Assembly: GCA_910588295.1 (NCBI GenBank)
Contig: CAJUQO010000007.1
Span: 1-64,000 of the forward strand
DNA from: an uncultured Lachnospiraceae bacterium
Lineage (GTDB): Bacteria > Bacillota > Clostridia > Lachnospirales > Lachnospiraceae
Length of the DNA stretch: 64,000 nt
Direction: 5' to 3'
This document shows positions 24,653-33,759 of this stretch, in pieces. The notes beneath the pieces are model-generated. The model did not search any database. It had not been told where the DNA came from and saw nothing but the letters and a program-made list of their open reading frames with translations. Made by a program: the position numbers and the translations under genes. Position 1 is the first letter of the stretch, and each line of letters opens with the position of its first letter.

Positions 24653-25492
24653 ATGGCGGTTGATTATTCGGTTTTTCAGACACAGTATGAAAATTTCAAC
24701 AAGCTCCTGTTCCAGATACAGGCGTTGCGTGCATACGGAGACCAGTATGCGGTGGGGCAGACGGCGGATACCCAGAGCTTTGCCGATGCTTTGGAGAGCG
24801 CGGCGGGGAAGGTGAAAGTTCCCGAAAGCATGGATGCCATTTTTGAGGAGGCGGCTCAGACCTATCAGGTTCCGGTGGCGCTTCTGAAGGCGGTTGGTAA
24901 GGTGGAGTCCGACTTTAACCCCAAGGCCGTATCGTCGGCGGGGGCCCAGGGCGTGATGCAGCTTATGCCGGGTACGGCGAAAGAGCTGGGTGTGACGGAT
25001 CCTTTTGACGCTAGGAGCAATATTATGGGCGGAGCGAAATATCTTGCCCAGAAACTCAAGAAATATAACGGCGACATAGATCTCACGCTTGCCGCATATA
25101 ATGCGGGTAGCGGCACTGTGGCAAAATATGGAGGCGTACCGTCGTTTACACGCAAGTACATAGAAAAAGTAAAAAGCTATATGGGACAGAACCTGACTAC
25201 AGGTAAGACGGTGAATACGCAGACATGCAGCCAGACGACTTCGGCAGCCAGGGCTTACAGCCAGCCGGCACAGACTTCGGGGATACAGACTTCGTCGGCA
25301 TCCACGGTCGCCCAGCTGGAAACGGTTTCGAATATACTGGAACGGGTTAAGAACGGTTATTCGGATTACGGACAGGAGGACGCGCAGTATTACACGCAGA
25401 TGATGAAGCTACAGATGCAGAATCAGGCAATAGGCGCGCTGGGCCAGCTTCTTTCCGATGATGAGGAAAAGGAGGCTTTATTCACGCTGTAG
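24653..25492 (+). CDS. Lytic transglycosylase (SLT/LysM-less), probable flagellar peptidoglycan hydrolase
   Basis: A 279-residue protein with an SLT domain at about 62-180: ALLKAVGKVESDFNPKAVSS holds the catalytic Glu85, followed by GAQGVMQLMPGTAKELG and AAYNAGSGTVAKYGG. It cleaves the MurNAc-GlcNAc bond. No signal peptide is present, so export through the flagellar gate is likely, as for FlgJ. The flanks are Gln/Thr/Ser-rich. As the first gene before flgB it probably opens the wall for the rod; no separate FlgJ is seen in this window. Confidence 0.88.
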   Translation: MAVDYSVFQTQYENFNKLLFQIQALRAYGDQYAVGQTADTQSFADALESAAGKVKVPESMDAIFEEAAQTYQVPVALLKAVGKVESDFNPKAVSSAGAQGVMQLMPGTAKELGVTDPFDARSNIMGGAKYLAQKLKKYNGDIDLTLAAYNAGSGTVAKYGGVPSFTRKYIEKVKSYMGQNLTTGKTVNTQTCSQTTSAARAYSQPAQTSGIQTSSASTVAQLETVSNILERVKNGYSDYGQEDAQYYTQMMKLQMQNQAIGALGQLLSDDEEKEALFTL

Positions 25493-25537
25493 GCGCCTCC
25501 TGGAAGGATGCAAAAGCAAATTTCAAATATAAACCAC

Positions 25538-25566
25538 TAGACTTTTCGAAAAGGTTGTATTATAGT
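25538..25566 (+). promoter_or_regulatory. Sigma-A promoter of the flgB operon
   Basis: TAGACT (25538-25543), exactly 17 bp, TATAGT (25561-25566). It lies about 55 bp before flgB and would drive the roughly 27-kb flagellar/chemotaxis run. Confidence 0.7.
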
Positions 25567-25621
25567 AGTCTTAACTGGGAATCTATGTTGTTAAATTTAA
25601 TTCAAGGAAGTGACCATAATC

Positions 25622-25996
25622 ATGTTTGGAAATACGATTTCAATGACGGAAAAGGCCCTATCTTATTTATATAAGAGGGAAGAGGTTCTGATGAACAATA
25701 TGGCGAATGTGGATACGCCTGGCTTTAAGCGGTCGGATGTCAGCTTTGAAGAAGAGTTTCGCAGTAAGCTGATGGAGGCCAGCGGGCTGAAAAGCAGCCG
25801 GGCGATGCCGGATGCCATTGATGAGAGCCATTATACTGTGTACAGCCGGGATGATTCCGCCAGAGTGGATGAGAATAATGTGAACATGGATGTCGAACAG
25901 ACGGAGTTTGCCAGAAGCGGTCTGCAGTATCAATACCTGATGCAGAGTGTTAATATGGATTTCAGGCTGCTTCAGACGGCGATTAAAGGACAATAA
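25622..25996 (+). CDS. flgB: Flagellar basal-body rod protein FlgB
   Basis: Proximal rod protein. The 124 residues show the rod motif MNNMANVDTPGFKRSDVSFE (about 28-47) and a C-terminal helix (LQYQYLMQSVNMDFRLLQTAIKGQ). The ATG at 25622 is preferred over the GTG at 25610, because AAGGAAGTGA forms the ribosome site. Unusually, flgC does not follow; it is at 38578, and fliE comes next. Confidence 0.96.
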   Translation: MFGNTISMTEKALSYLYKREEVLMNNMANVDTPGFKRSDVSFEEEFRSKLMEASGLKSSRAMPDAIDESHYTVYSRDDSARVDENNVNMDVEQTEFARSGLQYQYLMQSVNMDFRLLQTAIKGQ

Positions 25997-26055
25997 TCTG
26001 AAGCGTTCAGTTGCTAAAGACTAAAACATGATGATGAAAGGATGGATACATAGCT

Positions 26056-26364
26056 ATGGATGAGATGTTTATAACCCCCATTGAGCCCGTGAGCCTGTCT
26101 GGACTGTCCGGGCTGGAGCAGAAGGTAAAAGGACAGGACGGCATATCTCTGTTTCAGGGGATATTCCGGGAGGCGATTGATAATGTGAGGGTGTCTGACG
26201 ACGTGAAGAATAAGGAGCAGTATCTTCTTGCAACGGGTCAGGCGGAGGATCCTCATTCTTACCCGATTGCGGCGGCAAAAGCACAGCTCTCCGTGGATCT
26301 GCTGGTGGCCTTGCGTTCCAAAGCATTGGATTCTTATACAGAAATTATGCGTATCAGTGCGTAA
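26056..26364 (+). CDS. fliE: Flagellar hook-basal body complex protein FliE
   Basis: FliE joins the MS ring to the rod. The 102 residues show the family C-terminus AAAKAQLSVDLLVALRSKAL and SYTEIMRISA, and a middle ELFREAIDNVRVSDD-like helix. Typical length. It lies between flgB and fliF with a GAAAGGATGG ribosome site. Confidence 0.94.
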   Translation: MDEMFITPIEPVSLSGLSGLEQKVKGQDGISLFQGIFREAIDNVRVSDDVKNKEQYLLATGQAEDPHSYPIAAAKAQLSVDLLVALRSKALDSYTEIMRISA

Positions 26365-26456
26365 TACAAGGTGGTAAATACGGACTGATATTTTTGTCTG
26401 CCATGAGATTTAGCAGTACAGTGTATATAATTTAAAGAATAAGAGAGTTTTGGACA

Positions 26457-28052
26457 ATGAAAGAAAAAGTTGGTCAATTAAAAGAATGGGCAGGGAAATT
26501 GAGCCGCAGGACCATCATACTGATCATTGCCGGGGCGGCCGCTCTGATTATCGGAGCGGTTGCGATTGCTTTTGCGCTGAATAACCGGCCGTATGAGGTG
26601 TTGTTTTCCGGCCTGGGCGAAGAAGAGTTTCGGCAGATCACCGATAAACTGGTGGAGGACGGTATAAACTTCCGCTATGAGGGGAACACGACGATCCTGG
26701 TTCGGAGTGACATTGTGGATCGCACGAAGGCATCCCTTGTCCAGGAGGGTTATCCCAAAAACGGGTTTACATATCAGACATTTATAAATAATGCCGGCAT
26801 GATGACGACGGACTCGGATAAGGCCACTTATAAGATCTATGAGCTGCAGGATCGTATCGGGGCCACGATCCGTCTTTTTGACGGAGTGAAGGATGCAAAA
26901 GTAACGATAGCTCTCGGTGAGGATAATCCTTACGTTCTGAGTGAAACAACCAAGACTACCGCGTCGGCGGTGGTGATTATGGAGAACGGCGGCGCTCCTT
27001 CGGCCGAGCAGGTGATGGGCATCCAGCGCCTCGTGGCAAAAAGTATTCCGGATATGGAACTGGAGGATGTGGTCGTTCTGGACGGGAACGGCAATGACGT
27101 GTCCCTGGAGGCGGAGAGCGGCGCCACTACGACCAGTTCGGATAATGAAGAGCTGGCCCGGGTGATAGAAAATCAGGTCATCAGCAGCATCATGAAGGTG
27201 CTGGGACCGATCTACAGACCGGAAAATGTTTCGATCACCGCCAGGGCCCAGCTCAATATGGAGACGCTGGTCCGCGAGTCGATCACTTACAATACGCCAG
27301 AGAAAATTGACGAGCAGGATAAGACCGGGATCGTCGATGAGGAAGAGATTTACAGGGAACAGGCCGGCATAGATGAGGGCGCCGGCGGTGTGGCCGGTAC
27401 GGAGCAGAATGCCGATACGCCCGAGTACAATACGGACGGGACGACGGATGATACGAGGGCTTACAGCGAGAAGATCGTCAGGGATTATCTTGTGAATCAG
27501 ATCAAGGAGCAGGGGCAGGTGCCCGCGGGGGCATTAAATGACCTCACGGTTTCCGTGGCCATCAACGGAGAAGGCTACGGCGGTCTGCGTGAAGAGCAGC
27601 TCCGGTCCCTGATCGGCAACGCGGCAGGTATTGCGGCGGAGGATCAGGCGACCAAGATCACGGTGGTGAGTGTTCCCTTTAATACGGCTCAGGAAGAGGA
27701 GCCGGAAGAAGATACAACCACTGGTTTCCTGGCAGTTCTGGACAGGGTTCCCCTGTGGGTATTGATCGTGGGGGCTGTGCTGATCCTGCTGCTGATCGTG
27801 GTGATTGTCATACTGGTTATCCGCGGGCGTAAGCGCAGGAAAGAGCAGGAAGAGGAAGAAGAAGCGGCATTGGCGGAAGAAGAGGGCGAAGCGCCGCCTG
27901 TGCTCGACCTGAATCAGGAGCTTCAGGAGATCCAGAACGACAGAGGTATGGAGCTGAAACGGAGTATCCGTGAATTTGCTGAGCAGAATGCAGAGATATC
28001 CGCTCAGTTACTGAGAAGCTGGTTAAATGGAGGCGATGGAGATGGAGAATGA
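26457..28052 (+). CDS. fliF: Flagellar MS-ring protein FliF
   Basis: FliF builds the MS ring in the membrane. The 531 residues have a first membrane helix at about 18-42 (TIILIIAGAAALIIGAVAIAF), the YscJ-like domains (YEVLFSGLGEEEFRQITDKL; ATIRLFDGVKDAKVTIAL), a variable acidic stretch, and a second membrane helix near 424-450 (LWVLIVGAVLILLLIVVIVI). The C-terminal tail that binds FliG follows. It overlaps fliG. Confidence 0.97.
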   Translation: MKEKVGQLKEWAGKLSRRTIILIIAGAAALIIGAVAIAFALNNRPYEVLFSGLGEEEFRQITDKLVEDGINFRYEGNTTILVRSDIVDRTKASLVQEGYPKNGFTYQTFINNAGMMTTDSDKATYKIYELQDRIGATIRLFDGVKDAKVTIALGEDNPYVLSETTKTTASAVVIMENGGAPSAEQVMGIQRLVAKSIPDMELEDVVVLDGNGNDVSLEAESGATTTSSDNEELARVIENQVISSIMKVLGPIYRPENVSITARAQLNMETLVRESITYNTPEKIDEQDKTGIVDEEEIYREQAGIDEGAGGVAGTEQNADTPEYNTDGTTDDTRAYSEKIVRDYLVNQIKEQGQVPAGALNDLTVSVAINGEGYGGLREEQLRSLIGNAAGIAAEDQATKITVVSVPFNTAQEEEPEEDTTTGFLAVLDRVPLWVLIVGAVLILLLIVVIVILVIRGRKRRKEQEEEEEAALAEEEGEAPPVLDLNQELQEIQNDRGMELKRSIREFAEQNAEISAQLLRSWLNGGDGDGE

Positions 28053-29052
28053 GAAACTGACTCTCCCGCAGAAAGCGGCGGCGGTCGTTGTCTCCCTCGG
28101 GGCTGACAAGGCGTCCAAAATTTATAAACAGCTGAATGAGAGCGATATTGAGAAGCTGACAATCGAGGTGGCGAGGCTGGGCCATATTTCGCCGGAACAG
28201 ATGGAAGAGATTCTGGATGAGTTCTATAAGACCTGTCTGACTCAGAAGGTGGTAACGGACGGCGGCATGGAATATGCCAGGGCTGTTCTGGAAAAGGCCT
28301 TTGGCGAGAGTACGGCACAGACGCTGTTGGAGCGTCTGGCCAAATCCCTAAAGACCCGTCCCTTTGAGTTTGTCAGAAAGAGCAATGTGCGAAACCTGAT
28401 CTCATTTTTGCAGCATGAGCGGCCTCAGACCATCGCGCTGATCCTGTCATACGCTGATCCGGATCAGGCGTCCATGGTTATCAGCGAGCTGCCCAAGGAA
28501 AAGCAGATTAAAGTGGTGGAGTCCATTGCCAAGATGGAGAGCGCGTCTCCCGACGCCATTAAGATCGTGGAGGCTTCCCTAAAGAAGAAGTTTGAGAGCG
28601 TTCTTACGACGGCAGATTTCACGACGATCGGCGGTATCGATTACATAGCGGATGTCATGAACCATATGGACAGGGCGAACGAGAAATACATATTCGACGA
28701 GCTGGGCAAGGAGAACGAGGAGCTGGCCGATACGATCCGGAAAAAGATGTTTGTGTTCGAGGATATCGTATCCATGGACAATCGTTCGATCCAGCGTTTT
28801 ATCCGCGAGTGCGATGTCAAGGATATCGTGTACGCCCTCAAAGGTTCCGACGACAAGATCAAAGAGCTTGTCTTTGCAAACGTATCTACGCGTATGGCCG
28901 AGAGCATCCGGTCCGATCTGGAGATCACTGTCAATGTGCGTCTGCGTGATGTTGAGGAAGCCCAGCAGAGGATTGTCGGCGTGATCCGAAGGCTTGAGGA
29001 GGCCGGGGAGCTGATTATCGTTAAGAGCGGAAAGGATGAGATCATTGCCTAA
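28042..29052 (+). CDS. fliG: Flagellar motor switch protein FliG
   Basis: FliG couples the rotor to the stator and binds FliF. The 336 residues show LTLPQKAAAVVVSLGADKAS, the middle EHPQ-like motif (QHERPQTIALILSYADPDQA) and the C-terminal charged torque helix (RSIQRFIRECDVKDIVYALK with R and D charges). ATG at 28042 is chosen because GGAGG lies eight bases upstream; ATGs at 28027 and 28036 are in frame. It overlaps the fliF stop by 11 bp. Confidence 0.97.
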   Translation: MENEKLTLPQKAAAVVVSLGADKASKIYKQLNESDIEKLTIEVARLGHISPEQMEEILDEFYKTCLTQKVVTDGGMEYARAVLEKAFGESTAQTLLERLAKSLKTRPFEFVRKSNVRNLISFLQHERPQTIALILSYADPDQASMVISELPKEKQIKVVESIAKMESASPDAIKIVEASLKKKFESVLTTADFTTIGGIDYIADVMNHMDRANEKYIFDELGKENEELADTIRKKMFVFEDIVSMDNRSIQRFIRECDVKDIVYALKGSDDKIKELVFANVSTRMAESIRSDLEITVNVRLRDVEEAQQRIVGVIRRLEEAGELIIVKSGKDEIIA

Positions 29053-29803
29053 GATTGTAAAGAAGCCCGGCGAGGATCAGAATGTCAGATCCTTTGATTT
29101 CTTTGCGGGGTTCAGAATTGACGAGCCGGAAACGCCCGATGAACCGGAAGAAGAGCAGACGGAGGCCGAAGAAGAGGAAGAAGCTTCCTATCTGTCGGAA
29201 ACGGAGAAGGAGATTCTGGATGAGGCCAGGAAGCAGGCGGATAAGATACTCGCTGATGCCCGGGAACAGGCAGAGCTTTTGCGGGAACGGGCCTTTGCGG
29301 AGGGGCGGGAAGCCGGCTTAAAAGATGGCTTCGAGGCAGCCCATTGTGAGCAGAGAGAGATCCTGGACGGGGAGGTTCATGAGCTGCAGCAGAATATCAG
29401 GGAGGTTATCGACAGCATCACCGTCGAAAAGGCAAAGATGCTGGAAAAGTATGTGGATGACCTGAAACGCATATCCCTGGCAGTCGCGGAGAAGATCGTC
29501 CAGACGAGTCTGCAGTCCAGCGGCGATATTGTGAAACGGATGATCCTTTCGGCTACGGATAAGATTACCAGAAAGCAATGGGCAAAGATCTATCTTACAA
29601 AATGTGAGACAGGCGTATCCATGGAAGTGGACGCAGAGTTTCTGGATGCATTATCCAGCCTATCCGATAATATAAAGATCATTACTATGGATAACGGGGA
29701 GCCAGGAACCTGTATCATAGAGCTTCCCGACGAGATTATAGATGCCAGCGCCAGCACGCAGCTGGAGAATATCAAAGACATACTGAATAATGTCAGGGTA
29801 TAA
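29045..29803 (+). CDS. fliH: Flagellar assembly protein FliH
   Basis: FliH regulates the FliI ATPase and brings it to the export gate. The 252 residues have an acidic, Glu-rich N-terminal part (about 20-60), a long coiled coil (EILDEARKQADKILADAREQ, containing the A/GxxxG-like repeats) and a C-terminal V-ATPase-E-like domain. TTG at 29045 is the likely start, with AAAGGA eight bases upstream; an ATG at 29036 adds three residues but sits on the ribosome site. It overlaps the fliG end. Confidence 0.93.
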   Translation: MPKIVKKPGEDQNVRSFDFFAGFRIDEPETPDEPEEEQTEAEEEEEASYLSETEKEILDEARKQADKILADAREQAELLRERAFAEGREAGLKDGFEAAHCEQREILDGEVHELQQNIREVIDSITVEKAKMLEKYVDDLKRISLAVAEKIVQTSLQSSGDIVKRMILSATDKITRKQWAKIYLTKCETGVSMEVDAEFLDALSSLSDNIKIITMDNGEPGTCIIELPDEIIDASASTQLENIKDILNNVRV

Positions 29804-29819
29804 GCTGAGGTGAAAAAAG

Positions 29820-31121
29820 GTGTTTTCAAAACTGCCGGAATTAATCCAGAAGACGGAAACAGTAAGCTACATAGGGAAAATTGAGAATGTTGTCGGTATG
29901 GCGCTGGAATCATCAGGGAACCGGGCCAGTATTGGTGACATTGCCATGATTTATAATGAAGAAAAGCGCCGGCAGATACCTGTGGAGGTGGTAGGCTTCC
30001 GTGGGGATAAAATACAGTTAATGGCTTATGAGAACATTAGCGGCGTGTCGGCGGGGAGCTTTGTGCGCAATACCAAACGCCGCCTGAAGATCCCGGTGGG
30101 AGAATTTTTGCGGGGGCGTATCATAGACGCCACGGGAAAGCCCATGGATGACTTGGGGCCGTTTCCCTCTCCGCGTTATTACTATGTGGAGAATACCTAT
30201 ATTAATCCGCTGAAAAGGCCGCCGATTACAGATACCCTGGAATTTGGGGTGAAAGCGATTGACGGATTGAATACTATAGGAAAGGGCCAGCGTATCGGGA
30301 TTTTTGCCGGCAGCGGCGTGGGCAAGAGTACGCTGCTCGGTATGATCGCGAAGAACGTGAAGGCCGATATCAATGTGATCGCCTTGGTGGGCGAGCGAGG
30401 ACGAGAGGTACGCGAGTTCATCGAGAAGGATCTGGGGCCGGAAGGCATGAAGCGGAGCGTTCTTGTGGTAGCGACATCGGATCAGCCAGCCATGCTGCGT
30501 ATGAAGTGCCCTCTGGTGGCAACCACCATTGCGGAGTATTTTAAGGATCAGGGAAAGGATGTCCTCCTGATGATGGATTCCCTGACTAGGTTCGCCATGG
30601 CCCAGCGGGAAATCGGGCTGGCGACAGGCGAGCCGCCGGTGGCCAGGGGCTATACCCCTTCCATTTACGCGGAGTTTCCGAAGCTTTTGGAACGAAGCGG
30701 AAAATTTGAGAAGGGCTCCATTACAGGCGTGTACACAGTGCTGGTAGAAGGCGACGATACGAATGAACCGATTTCTGATACGGTTCGCGGTATCCTGGAC
30801 GGCCATATCGTGCTGACTAGGAAACTGGCCAATGAGAATCATTTTCCTGCCATTGATATCAACGCCAGCATTTCCCGTCTGATGACGGAGATTGTCCCCC
30901 CAAAGCACCGGGAGGCAGCGGCCAGAATGCGGGATATCCTGAGTATATACGCGAAAAATGAAGATCTGATATCCATCGGCGCCTACAAGGCGGGCTCCAA
31001 TCCGCGGCTGGATGACGCCATTGCCAAGATTGACAGGGTAAATGAATTTCTGATGCAGAAAATAGATGAAAGCTTTTCGGAGGAGGAAGCCCTGCGGATG
31101 ATGCGGGAGATCGTAGAATGA
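29820..31121 (+). CDS. fliI: Flagellum-specific ATPase FliI
   Basis: The hexameric export ATPase. The 433 residues contain Walker A (AGSGVGKST, 163-171), Walker B (VLLMMDSLTRFAMAQREIG) and the type III ATPase segment GEPPVARGYTPSIYAEFPKLLERSG. The start is GTG with GAGGTGA seven bases upstream. It overlaps fliJ by 4 bp (ATGA). Confidence 0.98.
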   Translation: MFSKLPELIQKTETVSYIGKIENVVGMALESSGNRASIGDIAMIYNEEKRRQIPVEVVGFRGDKIQLMAYENISGVSAGSFVRNTKRRLKIPVGEFLRGRIIDATGKPMDDLGPFPSPRYYYVENTYINPLKRPPITDTLEFGVKAIDGLNTIGKGQRIGIFAGSGVGKSTLLGMIAKNVKADINVIALVGERGREVREFIEKDLGPEGMKRSVLVVATSDQPAMLRMKCPLVATTIAEYFKDQGKDVLLMMDSLTRFAMAQREIGLATGEPPVARGYTPSIYAEFPKLLERSGKFEKGSITGVYTVLVEGDDTNEPISDTVRGILDGHIVLTRKLANENHFPAIDINASISRLMTEIVPPKHREAAARMRDILSIYAKNEDLISIGAYKAGSNPRLDDAIAKIDRVNEFLMQKIDESFSEEEALRMMREIVE

Positions 31122-31570
31122 AAAAATTCTTTTTTGCACTGGAGACAGTTTTAAGCTATAAGGAGCAGGCGCTGGACGGCCTGAAAGGGGAGCACGCAAG
31201 GATACTGGCGAAGGTCAGGGGATGTGAGCGTGCCATAGAAATGCTGGAGGAAGAACGGCGCCTGTGCGCACTGGAGTTTCAGGAGCATAGAATAAAGGGG
31301 ATGACGATCGGGGAAGCCCACGCATACGAGGGGTATCTGGATTCCCTGAGAATCCGTATCCACATGAAGCGGCACCAGTTGGCGAAGCTTCGAGAAGAGG
31401 AAGAAGCCAAGCGCAATGAGGTGGTGGAAGCAAAAAAAGAGACTTCATCCATCGACAAGCTCAAGGAAAAAAAGCGGGCCGAGTATGATAAAGCAGTCCA
31501 GAAAGAGGATGAGAACTTTATCGAGGAATTTGTGACCACGAAAAATGCCATGGCCCGTCTGATCGGGTAA
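31118..31570 (+). CDS. fliJ: Flagellar export protein FliJ
   Basis: FliJ is the central stalk of the FliI ring and a chaperone escort. The 150 residues are an almost continuous alpha-helical coiled coil (LETVLSYKEQALDGLKGEHA onwards), as expected. The gene overlaps fliI by four bases, so the two are translationally coupled. Confidence 0.92.
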   Translation: MKKFFFALETVLSYKEQALDGLKGEHARILAKVRGCERAIEMLEEERRLCALEFQEHRIKGMTIGEAHAYEGYLDSLRIRIHMKRHQLAKLREEEEAKRNEVVEAKKETSSIDKLKEKKRAEYDKAVQKEDENFIEEFVTTKNAMARLIG

Positions 31571-31625
31571 TCCTGCGCAAGCGCAGATTACTATAAATAT
31601 TTTATAAAGAAAGGAGGAACAGCCA

Positions 31626-32738
31626 ATGAACATGATGAATGTGGCGACGGCGCTAAATGCCGGCAGCCGCCCTGCGGAGAGCGGAAAGAAAGGAAATGAT
31701 TCCGGCGAAGTGACGGATGATTTTAAAAAGCTTTTCCAGGGAAAAGAGGACGCTACGGGAAATGCCGCGGAGGAAAACAAAGTATCTGAAAAGGATGTAA
31801 GCCAGAAAAAGGATACGGCCCAGAAAAAGGATGACGTCCAGGAAACGCCGACAGAAGAAAGCGCAAACCAGGAGCAGAATATCCAGGCGGCCGGGCTTTT
31901 TGCGGCATACCAGGTGGATCAGAGTTTCCGCCCCGAGGTGGTTCAGGTAGACGCTGACACGGTAGTTGCAGACGGAGAAAATCTAGTGGAGCTCGTGGAG
32001 GAGCCGCAGATGATAACCGGGATGCAGCAGCAGGATGTAAATCCGCAGCCGGTTCAGAATGACCGCCAGGCGGCAGCGCAGATTCTGCCGACGGAAAAAG
32101 CGTCGGAAGAGAAGGTTCAGGCAGCGGCTCCTGAAGAGACCGTACAGGAGATGACGCCGGTTGTTTCCAAGGGTGTGGCGAAAGCATCCGCCCCGGTACA
32201 GGAGGATAAAACCCAGACGGATGACCGGAGCGCGGAGCAGATGGTACAGGCGCCAGCGCAGCAGACCCGGACGGAGACCGTACAGGAAGCAGCGCACCAG
32301 GAGACGGTTCGGATGCATGTGCCCCAGCCGGAGGAGCTTCCTGAAAAGCTGACCGATCAGCTTCTTACGAAGATGGCGGACGGCGTGAAGGAATTTGAGA
32401 TTGAGATCGAGCCGGTAAATCTGGGTAAGATCGCGGTAAAGATTAGTTATGAGAACGGCCAGGCCAATATTTCCATTCTCTGCTCGGAGAAAAAGGCATT
32501 GGATGTGCTGGAACAGAATGTGAAAGAGATCTGCGGCGTGATCGAGCGCAATTTCGGAGGAACCACCACGATCATTCTGGATAAGCCGGAGAATGATTAT
32601 CTGAACCAGGCCCGGGATGAGAACGGCCAGGGCCGGCAAAATCAGGAACAGGAGCAGCCAAAGGAAGGAAAACAGCAGCAGAGTGAGGACGATGCGGAGC
32701 AGTTTTTACAGAAGCTGCGTCTGGGGCTGGTAGGGTAA
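31626..32738 (+). CDS. fliK: Flagellar hook-length control protein FliK
   Basis: FliK measures the hook and switches export specificity. The 370 residues have a long Gln/Glu/Ala-rich, low-complexity N-terminal part (about 20-240) and the conserved C-terminal domain with EIEIEPVNLGKIAVKISYEN near 258, then VIERNFGGTTTIIL. The variable ruler region is short. It is followed 24 bp later by flgD, the normal order. Confidence 0.93.
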   Translation: MNMMNVATALNAGSRPAESGKKGNDSGEVTDDFKKLFQGKEDATGNAAEENKVSEKDVSQKKDTAQKKDDVQETPTEESANQEQNIQAAGLFAAYQVDQSFRPEVVQVDADTVVADGENLVELVEEPQMITGMQQQDVNPQPVQNDRQAAAQILPTEKASEEKVQAAAPEETVQEMTPVVSKGVAKASAPVQEDKTQTDDRSAEQMVQAPAQQTRTETVQEAAHQETVRMHVPQPEELPEKLTDQLLTKMADGVKEFEIEIEPVNLGKIAVKISYENGQANISILCSEKKALDVLEQNVKEICGVIERNFGGTTTIILDKPENDYLNQARDENGQGRQNQEQEQPKEGKQQQSEDDAEQFLQKLRLGLVG

Positions 32739-32762
32739 TGGGACTAAAGGAGAATAAGTAAA

Positions 32763-33269
32763 ATGGCAGTAGAATTTAACAGTAATGTAGCGCAGTCGTT
32801 ATTTAATGATGCTTTGGCAACGCAGACTACGGCTCAGTCGAACAATGCCATGACTGTGGATGATTTCTGGCAGCTTTTCGCCGCTGAGCTTCAATATCAG
32901 GATATGACAAATCCCATGGACAATGCGGATATGATGAACCAGATGACGCAGATGTCCTCCATGAACGTGATGTCTGCCATGTCAGATGCGATCTCTAATT
33001 TTTCCACAGTGATCAACAACCTTTCCACGGTGACGTTGACTTCCTATTCCACAGGTTTGCTGGGAAGAGAGGTGACGGTGGCCCTTACGAATGAGGAAGG
33101 GAAGGTCGTGGGCAAAACAAAAGGCACGGTGACAGGCGTGGATCTGACGGGAGGCACTTCGGTATATGTGGATGGCACGAAATACAGCATATCCCAGATC
33201 ATGTCAATGGGCGAGGTACCGGACGATGTGACGACAGACTCATCGGATCAGACGGCGGCCACAACCTAA
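32763..33269 (+). CDS. flgD: Flagellar hook assembly scaffold FlgD
   Basis: FlgD caps the growing hook. The 168 residues have the family motif DFWQLFAAELQYQDMTNPMD (about 37-56) and MNQMTQMSSMNVMSAM. A beta-rich part (LLGREVTVALTNEEGKVVGK) follows. A Ser/Thr-rich tail closes it. ATG preceded by AAAGGAG. Confidence 0.95.
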   Translation: MAVEFNSNVAQSLFNDALATQTTAQSNNAMTVDDFWQLFAAELQYQDMTNPMDNADMMNQMTQMSSMNVMSAMSDAISNFSTVINNLSTVTLTSYSTGLLGREVTVALTNEEGKVVGKTKGTVTGVDLTGGTSVYVDGTKYSISQIMSMGEVPDDVTTDSSDQTAATT

Positions 33270-33288
33270 TATCAGGGGGTGTTAGTGG

Positions 33289-33672
33289 ATGGGTAAGATT
33301 AATCAAATAACCAACGTAGGCGCGCTTTCTCTGCAGCATGCGTCAGCCCAGCTACAAGCGCAGACACAGCGTAACGGTGTACAGTTTTCGGAGCTTCTGC
33401 AGAGGGAAGCTGACAGGACATCCGTACATTTTTCCAAGCATGCGGCACAGCGTGTGCAGGAGCGGGGAATCCAGATGACAGACAGTCTTCTCGGTGATCT
33501 GAACCAGGCCGTCCAGAAGGCCAGGGACAAGGGGGCCAGGGACGTGGTGGTCATCGGGCAGAGCGGTGCGTTCATTGTCAACATTCCGAATAATGTGGTG
33601 GTGACGACCATGTCTGGTACGGAGATGAAGGATAATATTTTTACAAACATAGACAGCGCTGTTCTGATGTAA
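33289..33672 (+). CDS. Flagellar operon protein, TIGR02530 type
   Basis: A 127-residue protein found between flgD and flgE in many Firmicutes. Recognised by FSKHAAQRVQERGIQMTDSL near 48 and DVVVIGQSGAFIVNIPNNVV near 85. No signal or membrane segment. Its function is unknown; position suggests a part in hook assembly. Confidence 0.88.
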   Translation: MGKINQITNVGALSLQHASAQLQAQTQRNGVQFSELLQREADRTSVHFSKHAAQRVQERGIQMTDSLLGDLNQAVQKARDKGARDVVVIGQSGAFIVNIPNNVVVTTMSGTEMKDNIFTNIDSAVLM

Positions 33673-33759
33673 GCCGGACCATTATGGAGGTTTCGCGTCT
33701 GCGTGATTCACAGACGCATAAGACAGCGAAAGACGGAATAAGAAAGGAAGTATAGAAAA

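Noticed and set aside
25471..25495. AGGAGGC/GCCTCCT inverted repeat at the end of the lytic transglycosylase gene as a terminator
   Set aside because: Loop is large and no T run follows.
30018..31199. 393-residue minus-strand frame opposite fliI
   Set aside because: Antisense of an unmistakable FliI; no start signal or family likeness.
33695..33717. GCGTCTG/CAGACGC hairpin before flgE as a terminator
   Set aside because: Seven-base-pair stem with no T run; may be a leader structure but not a terminator.
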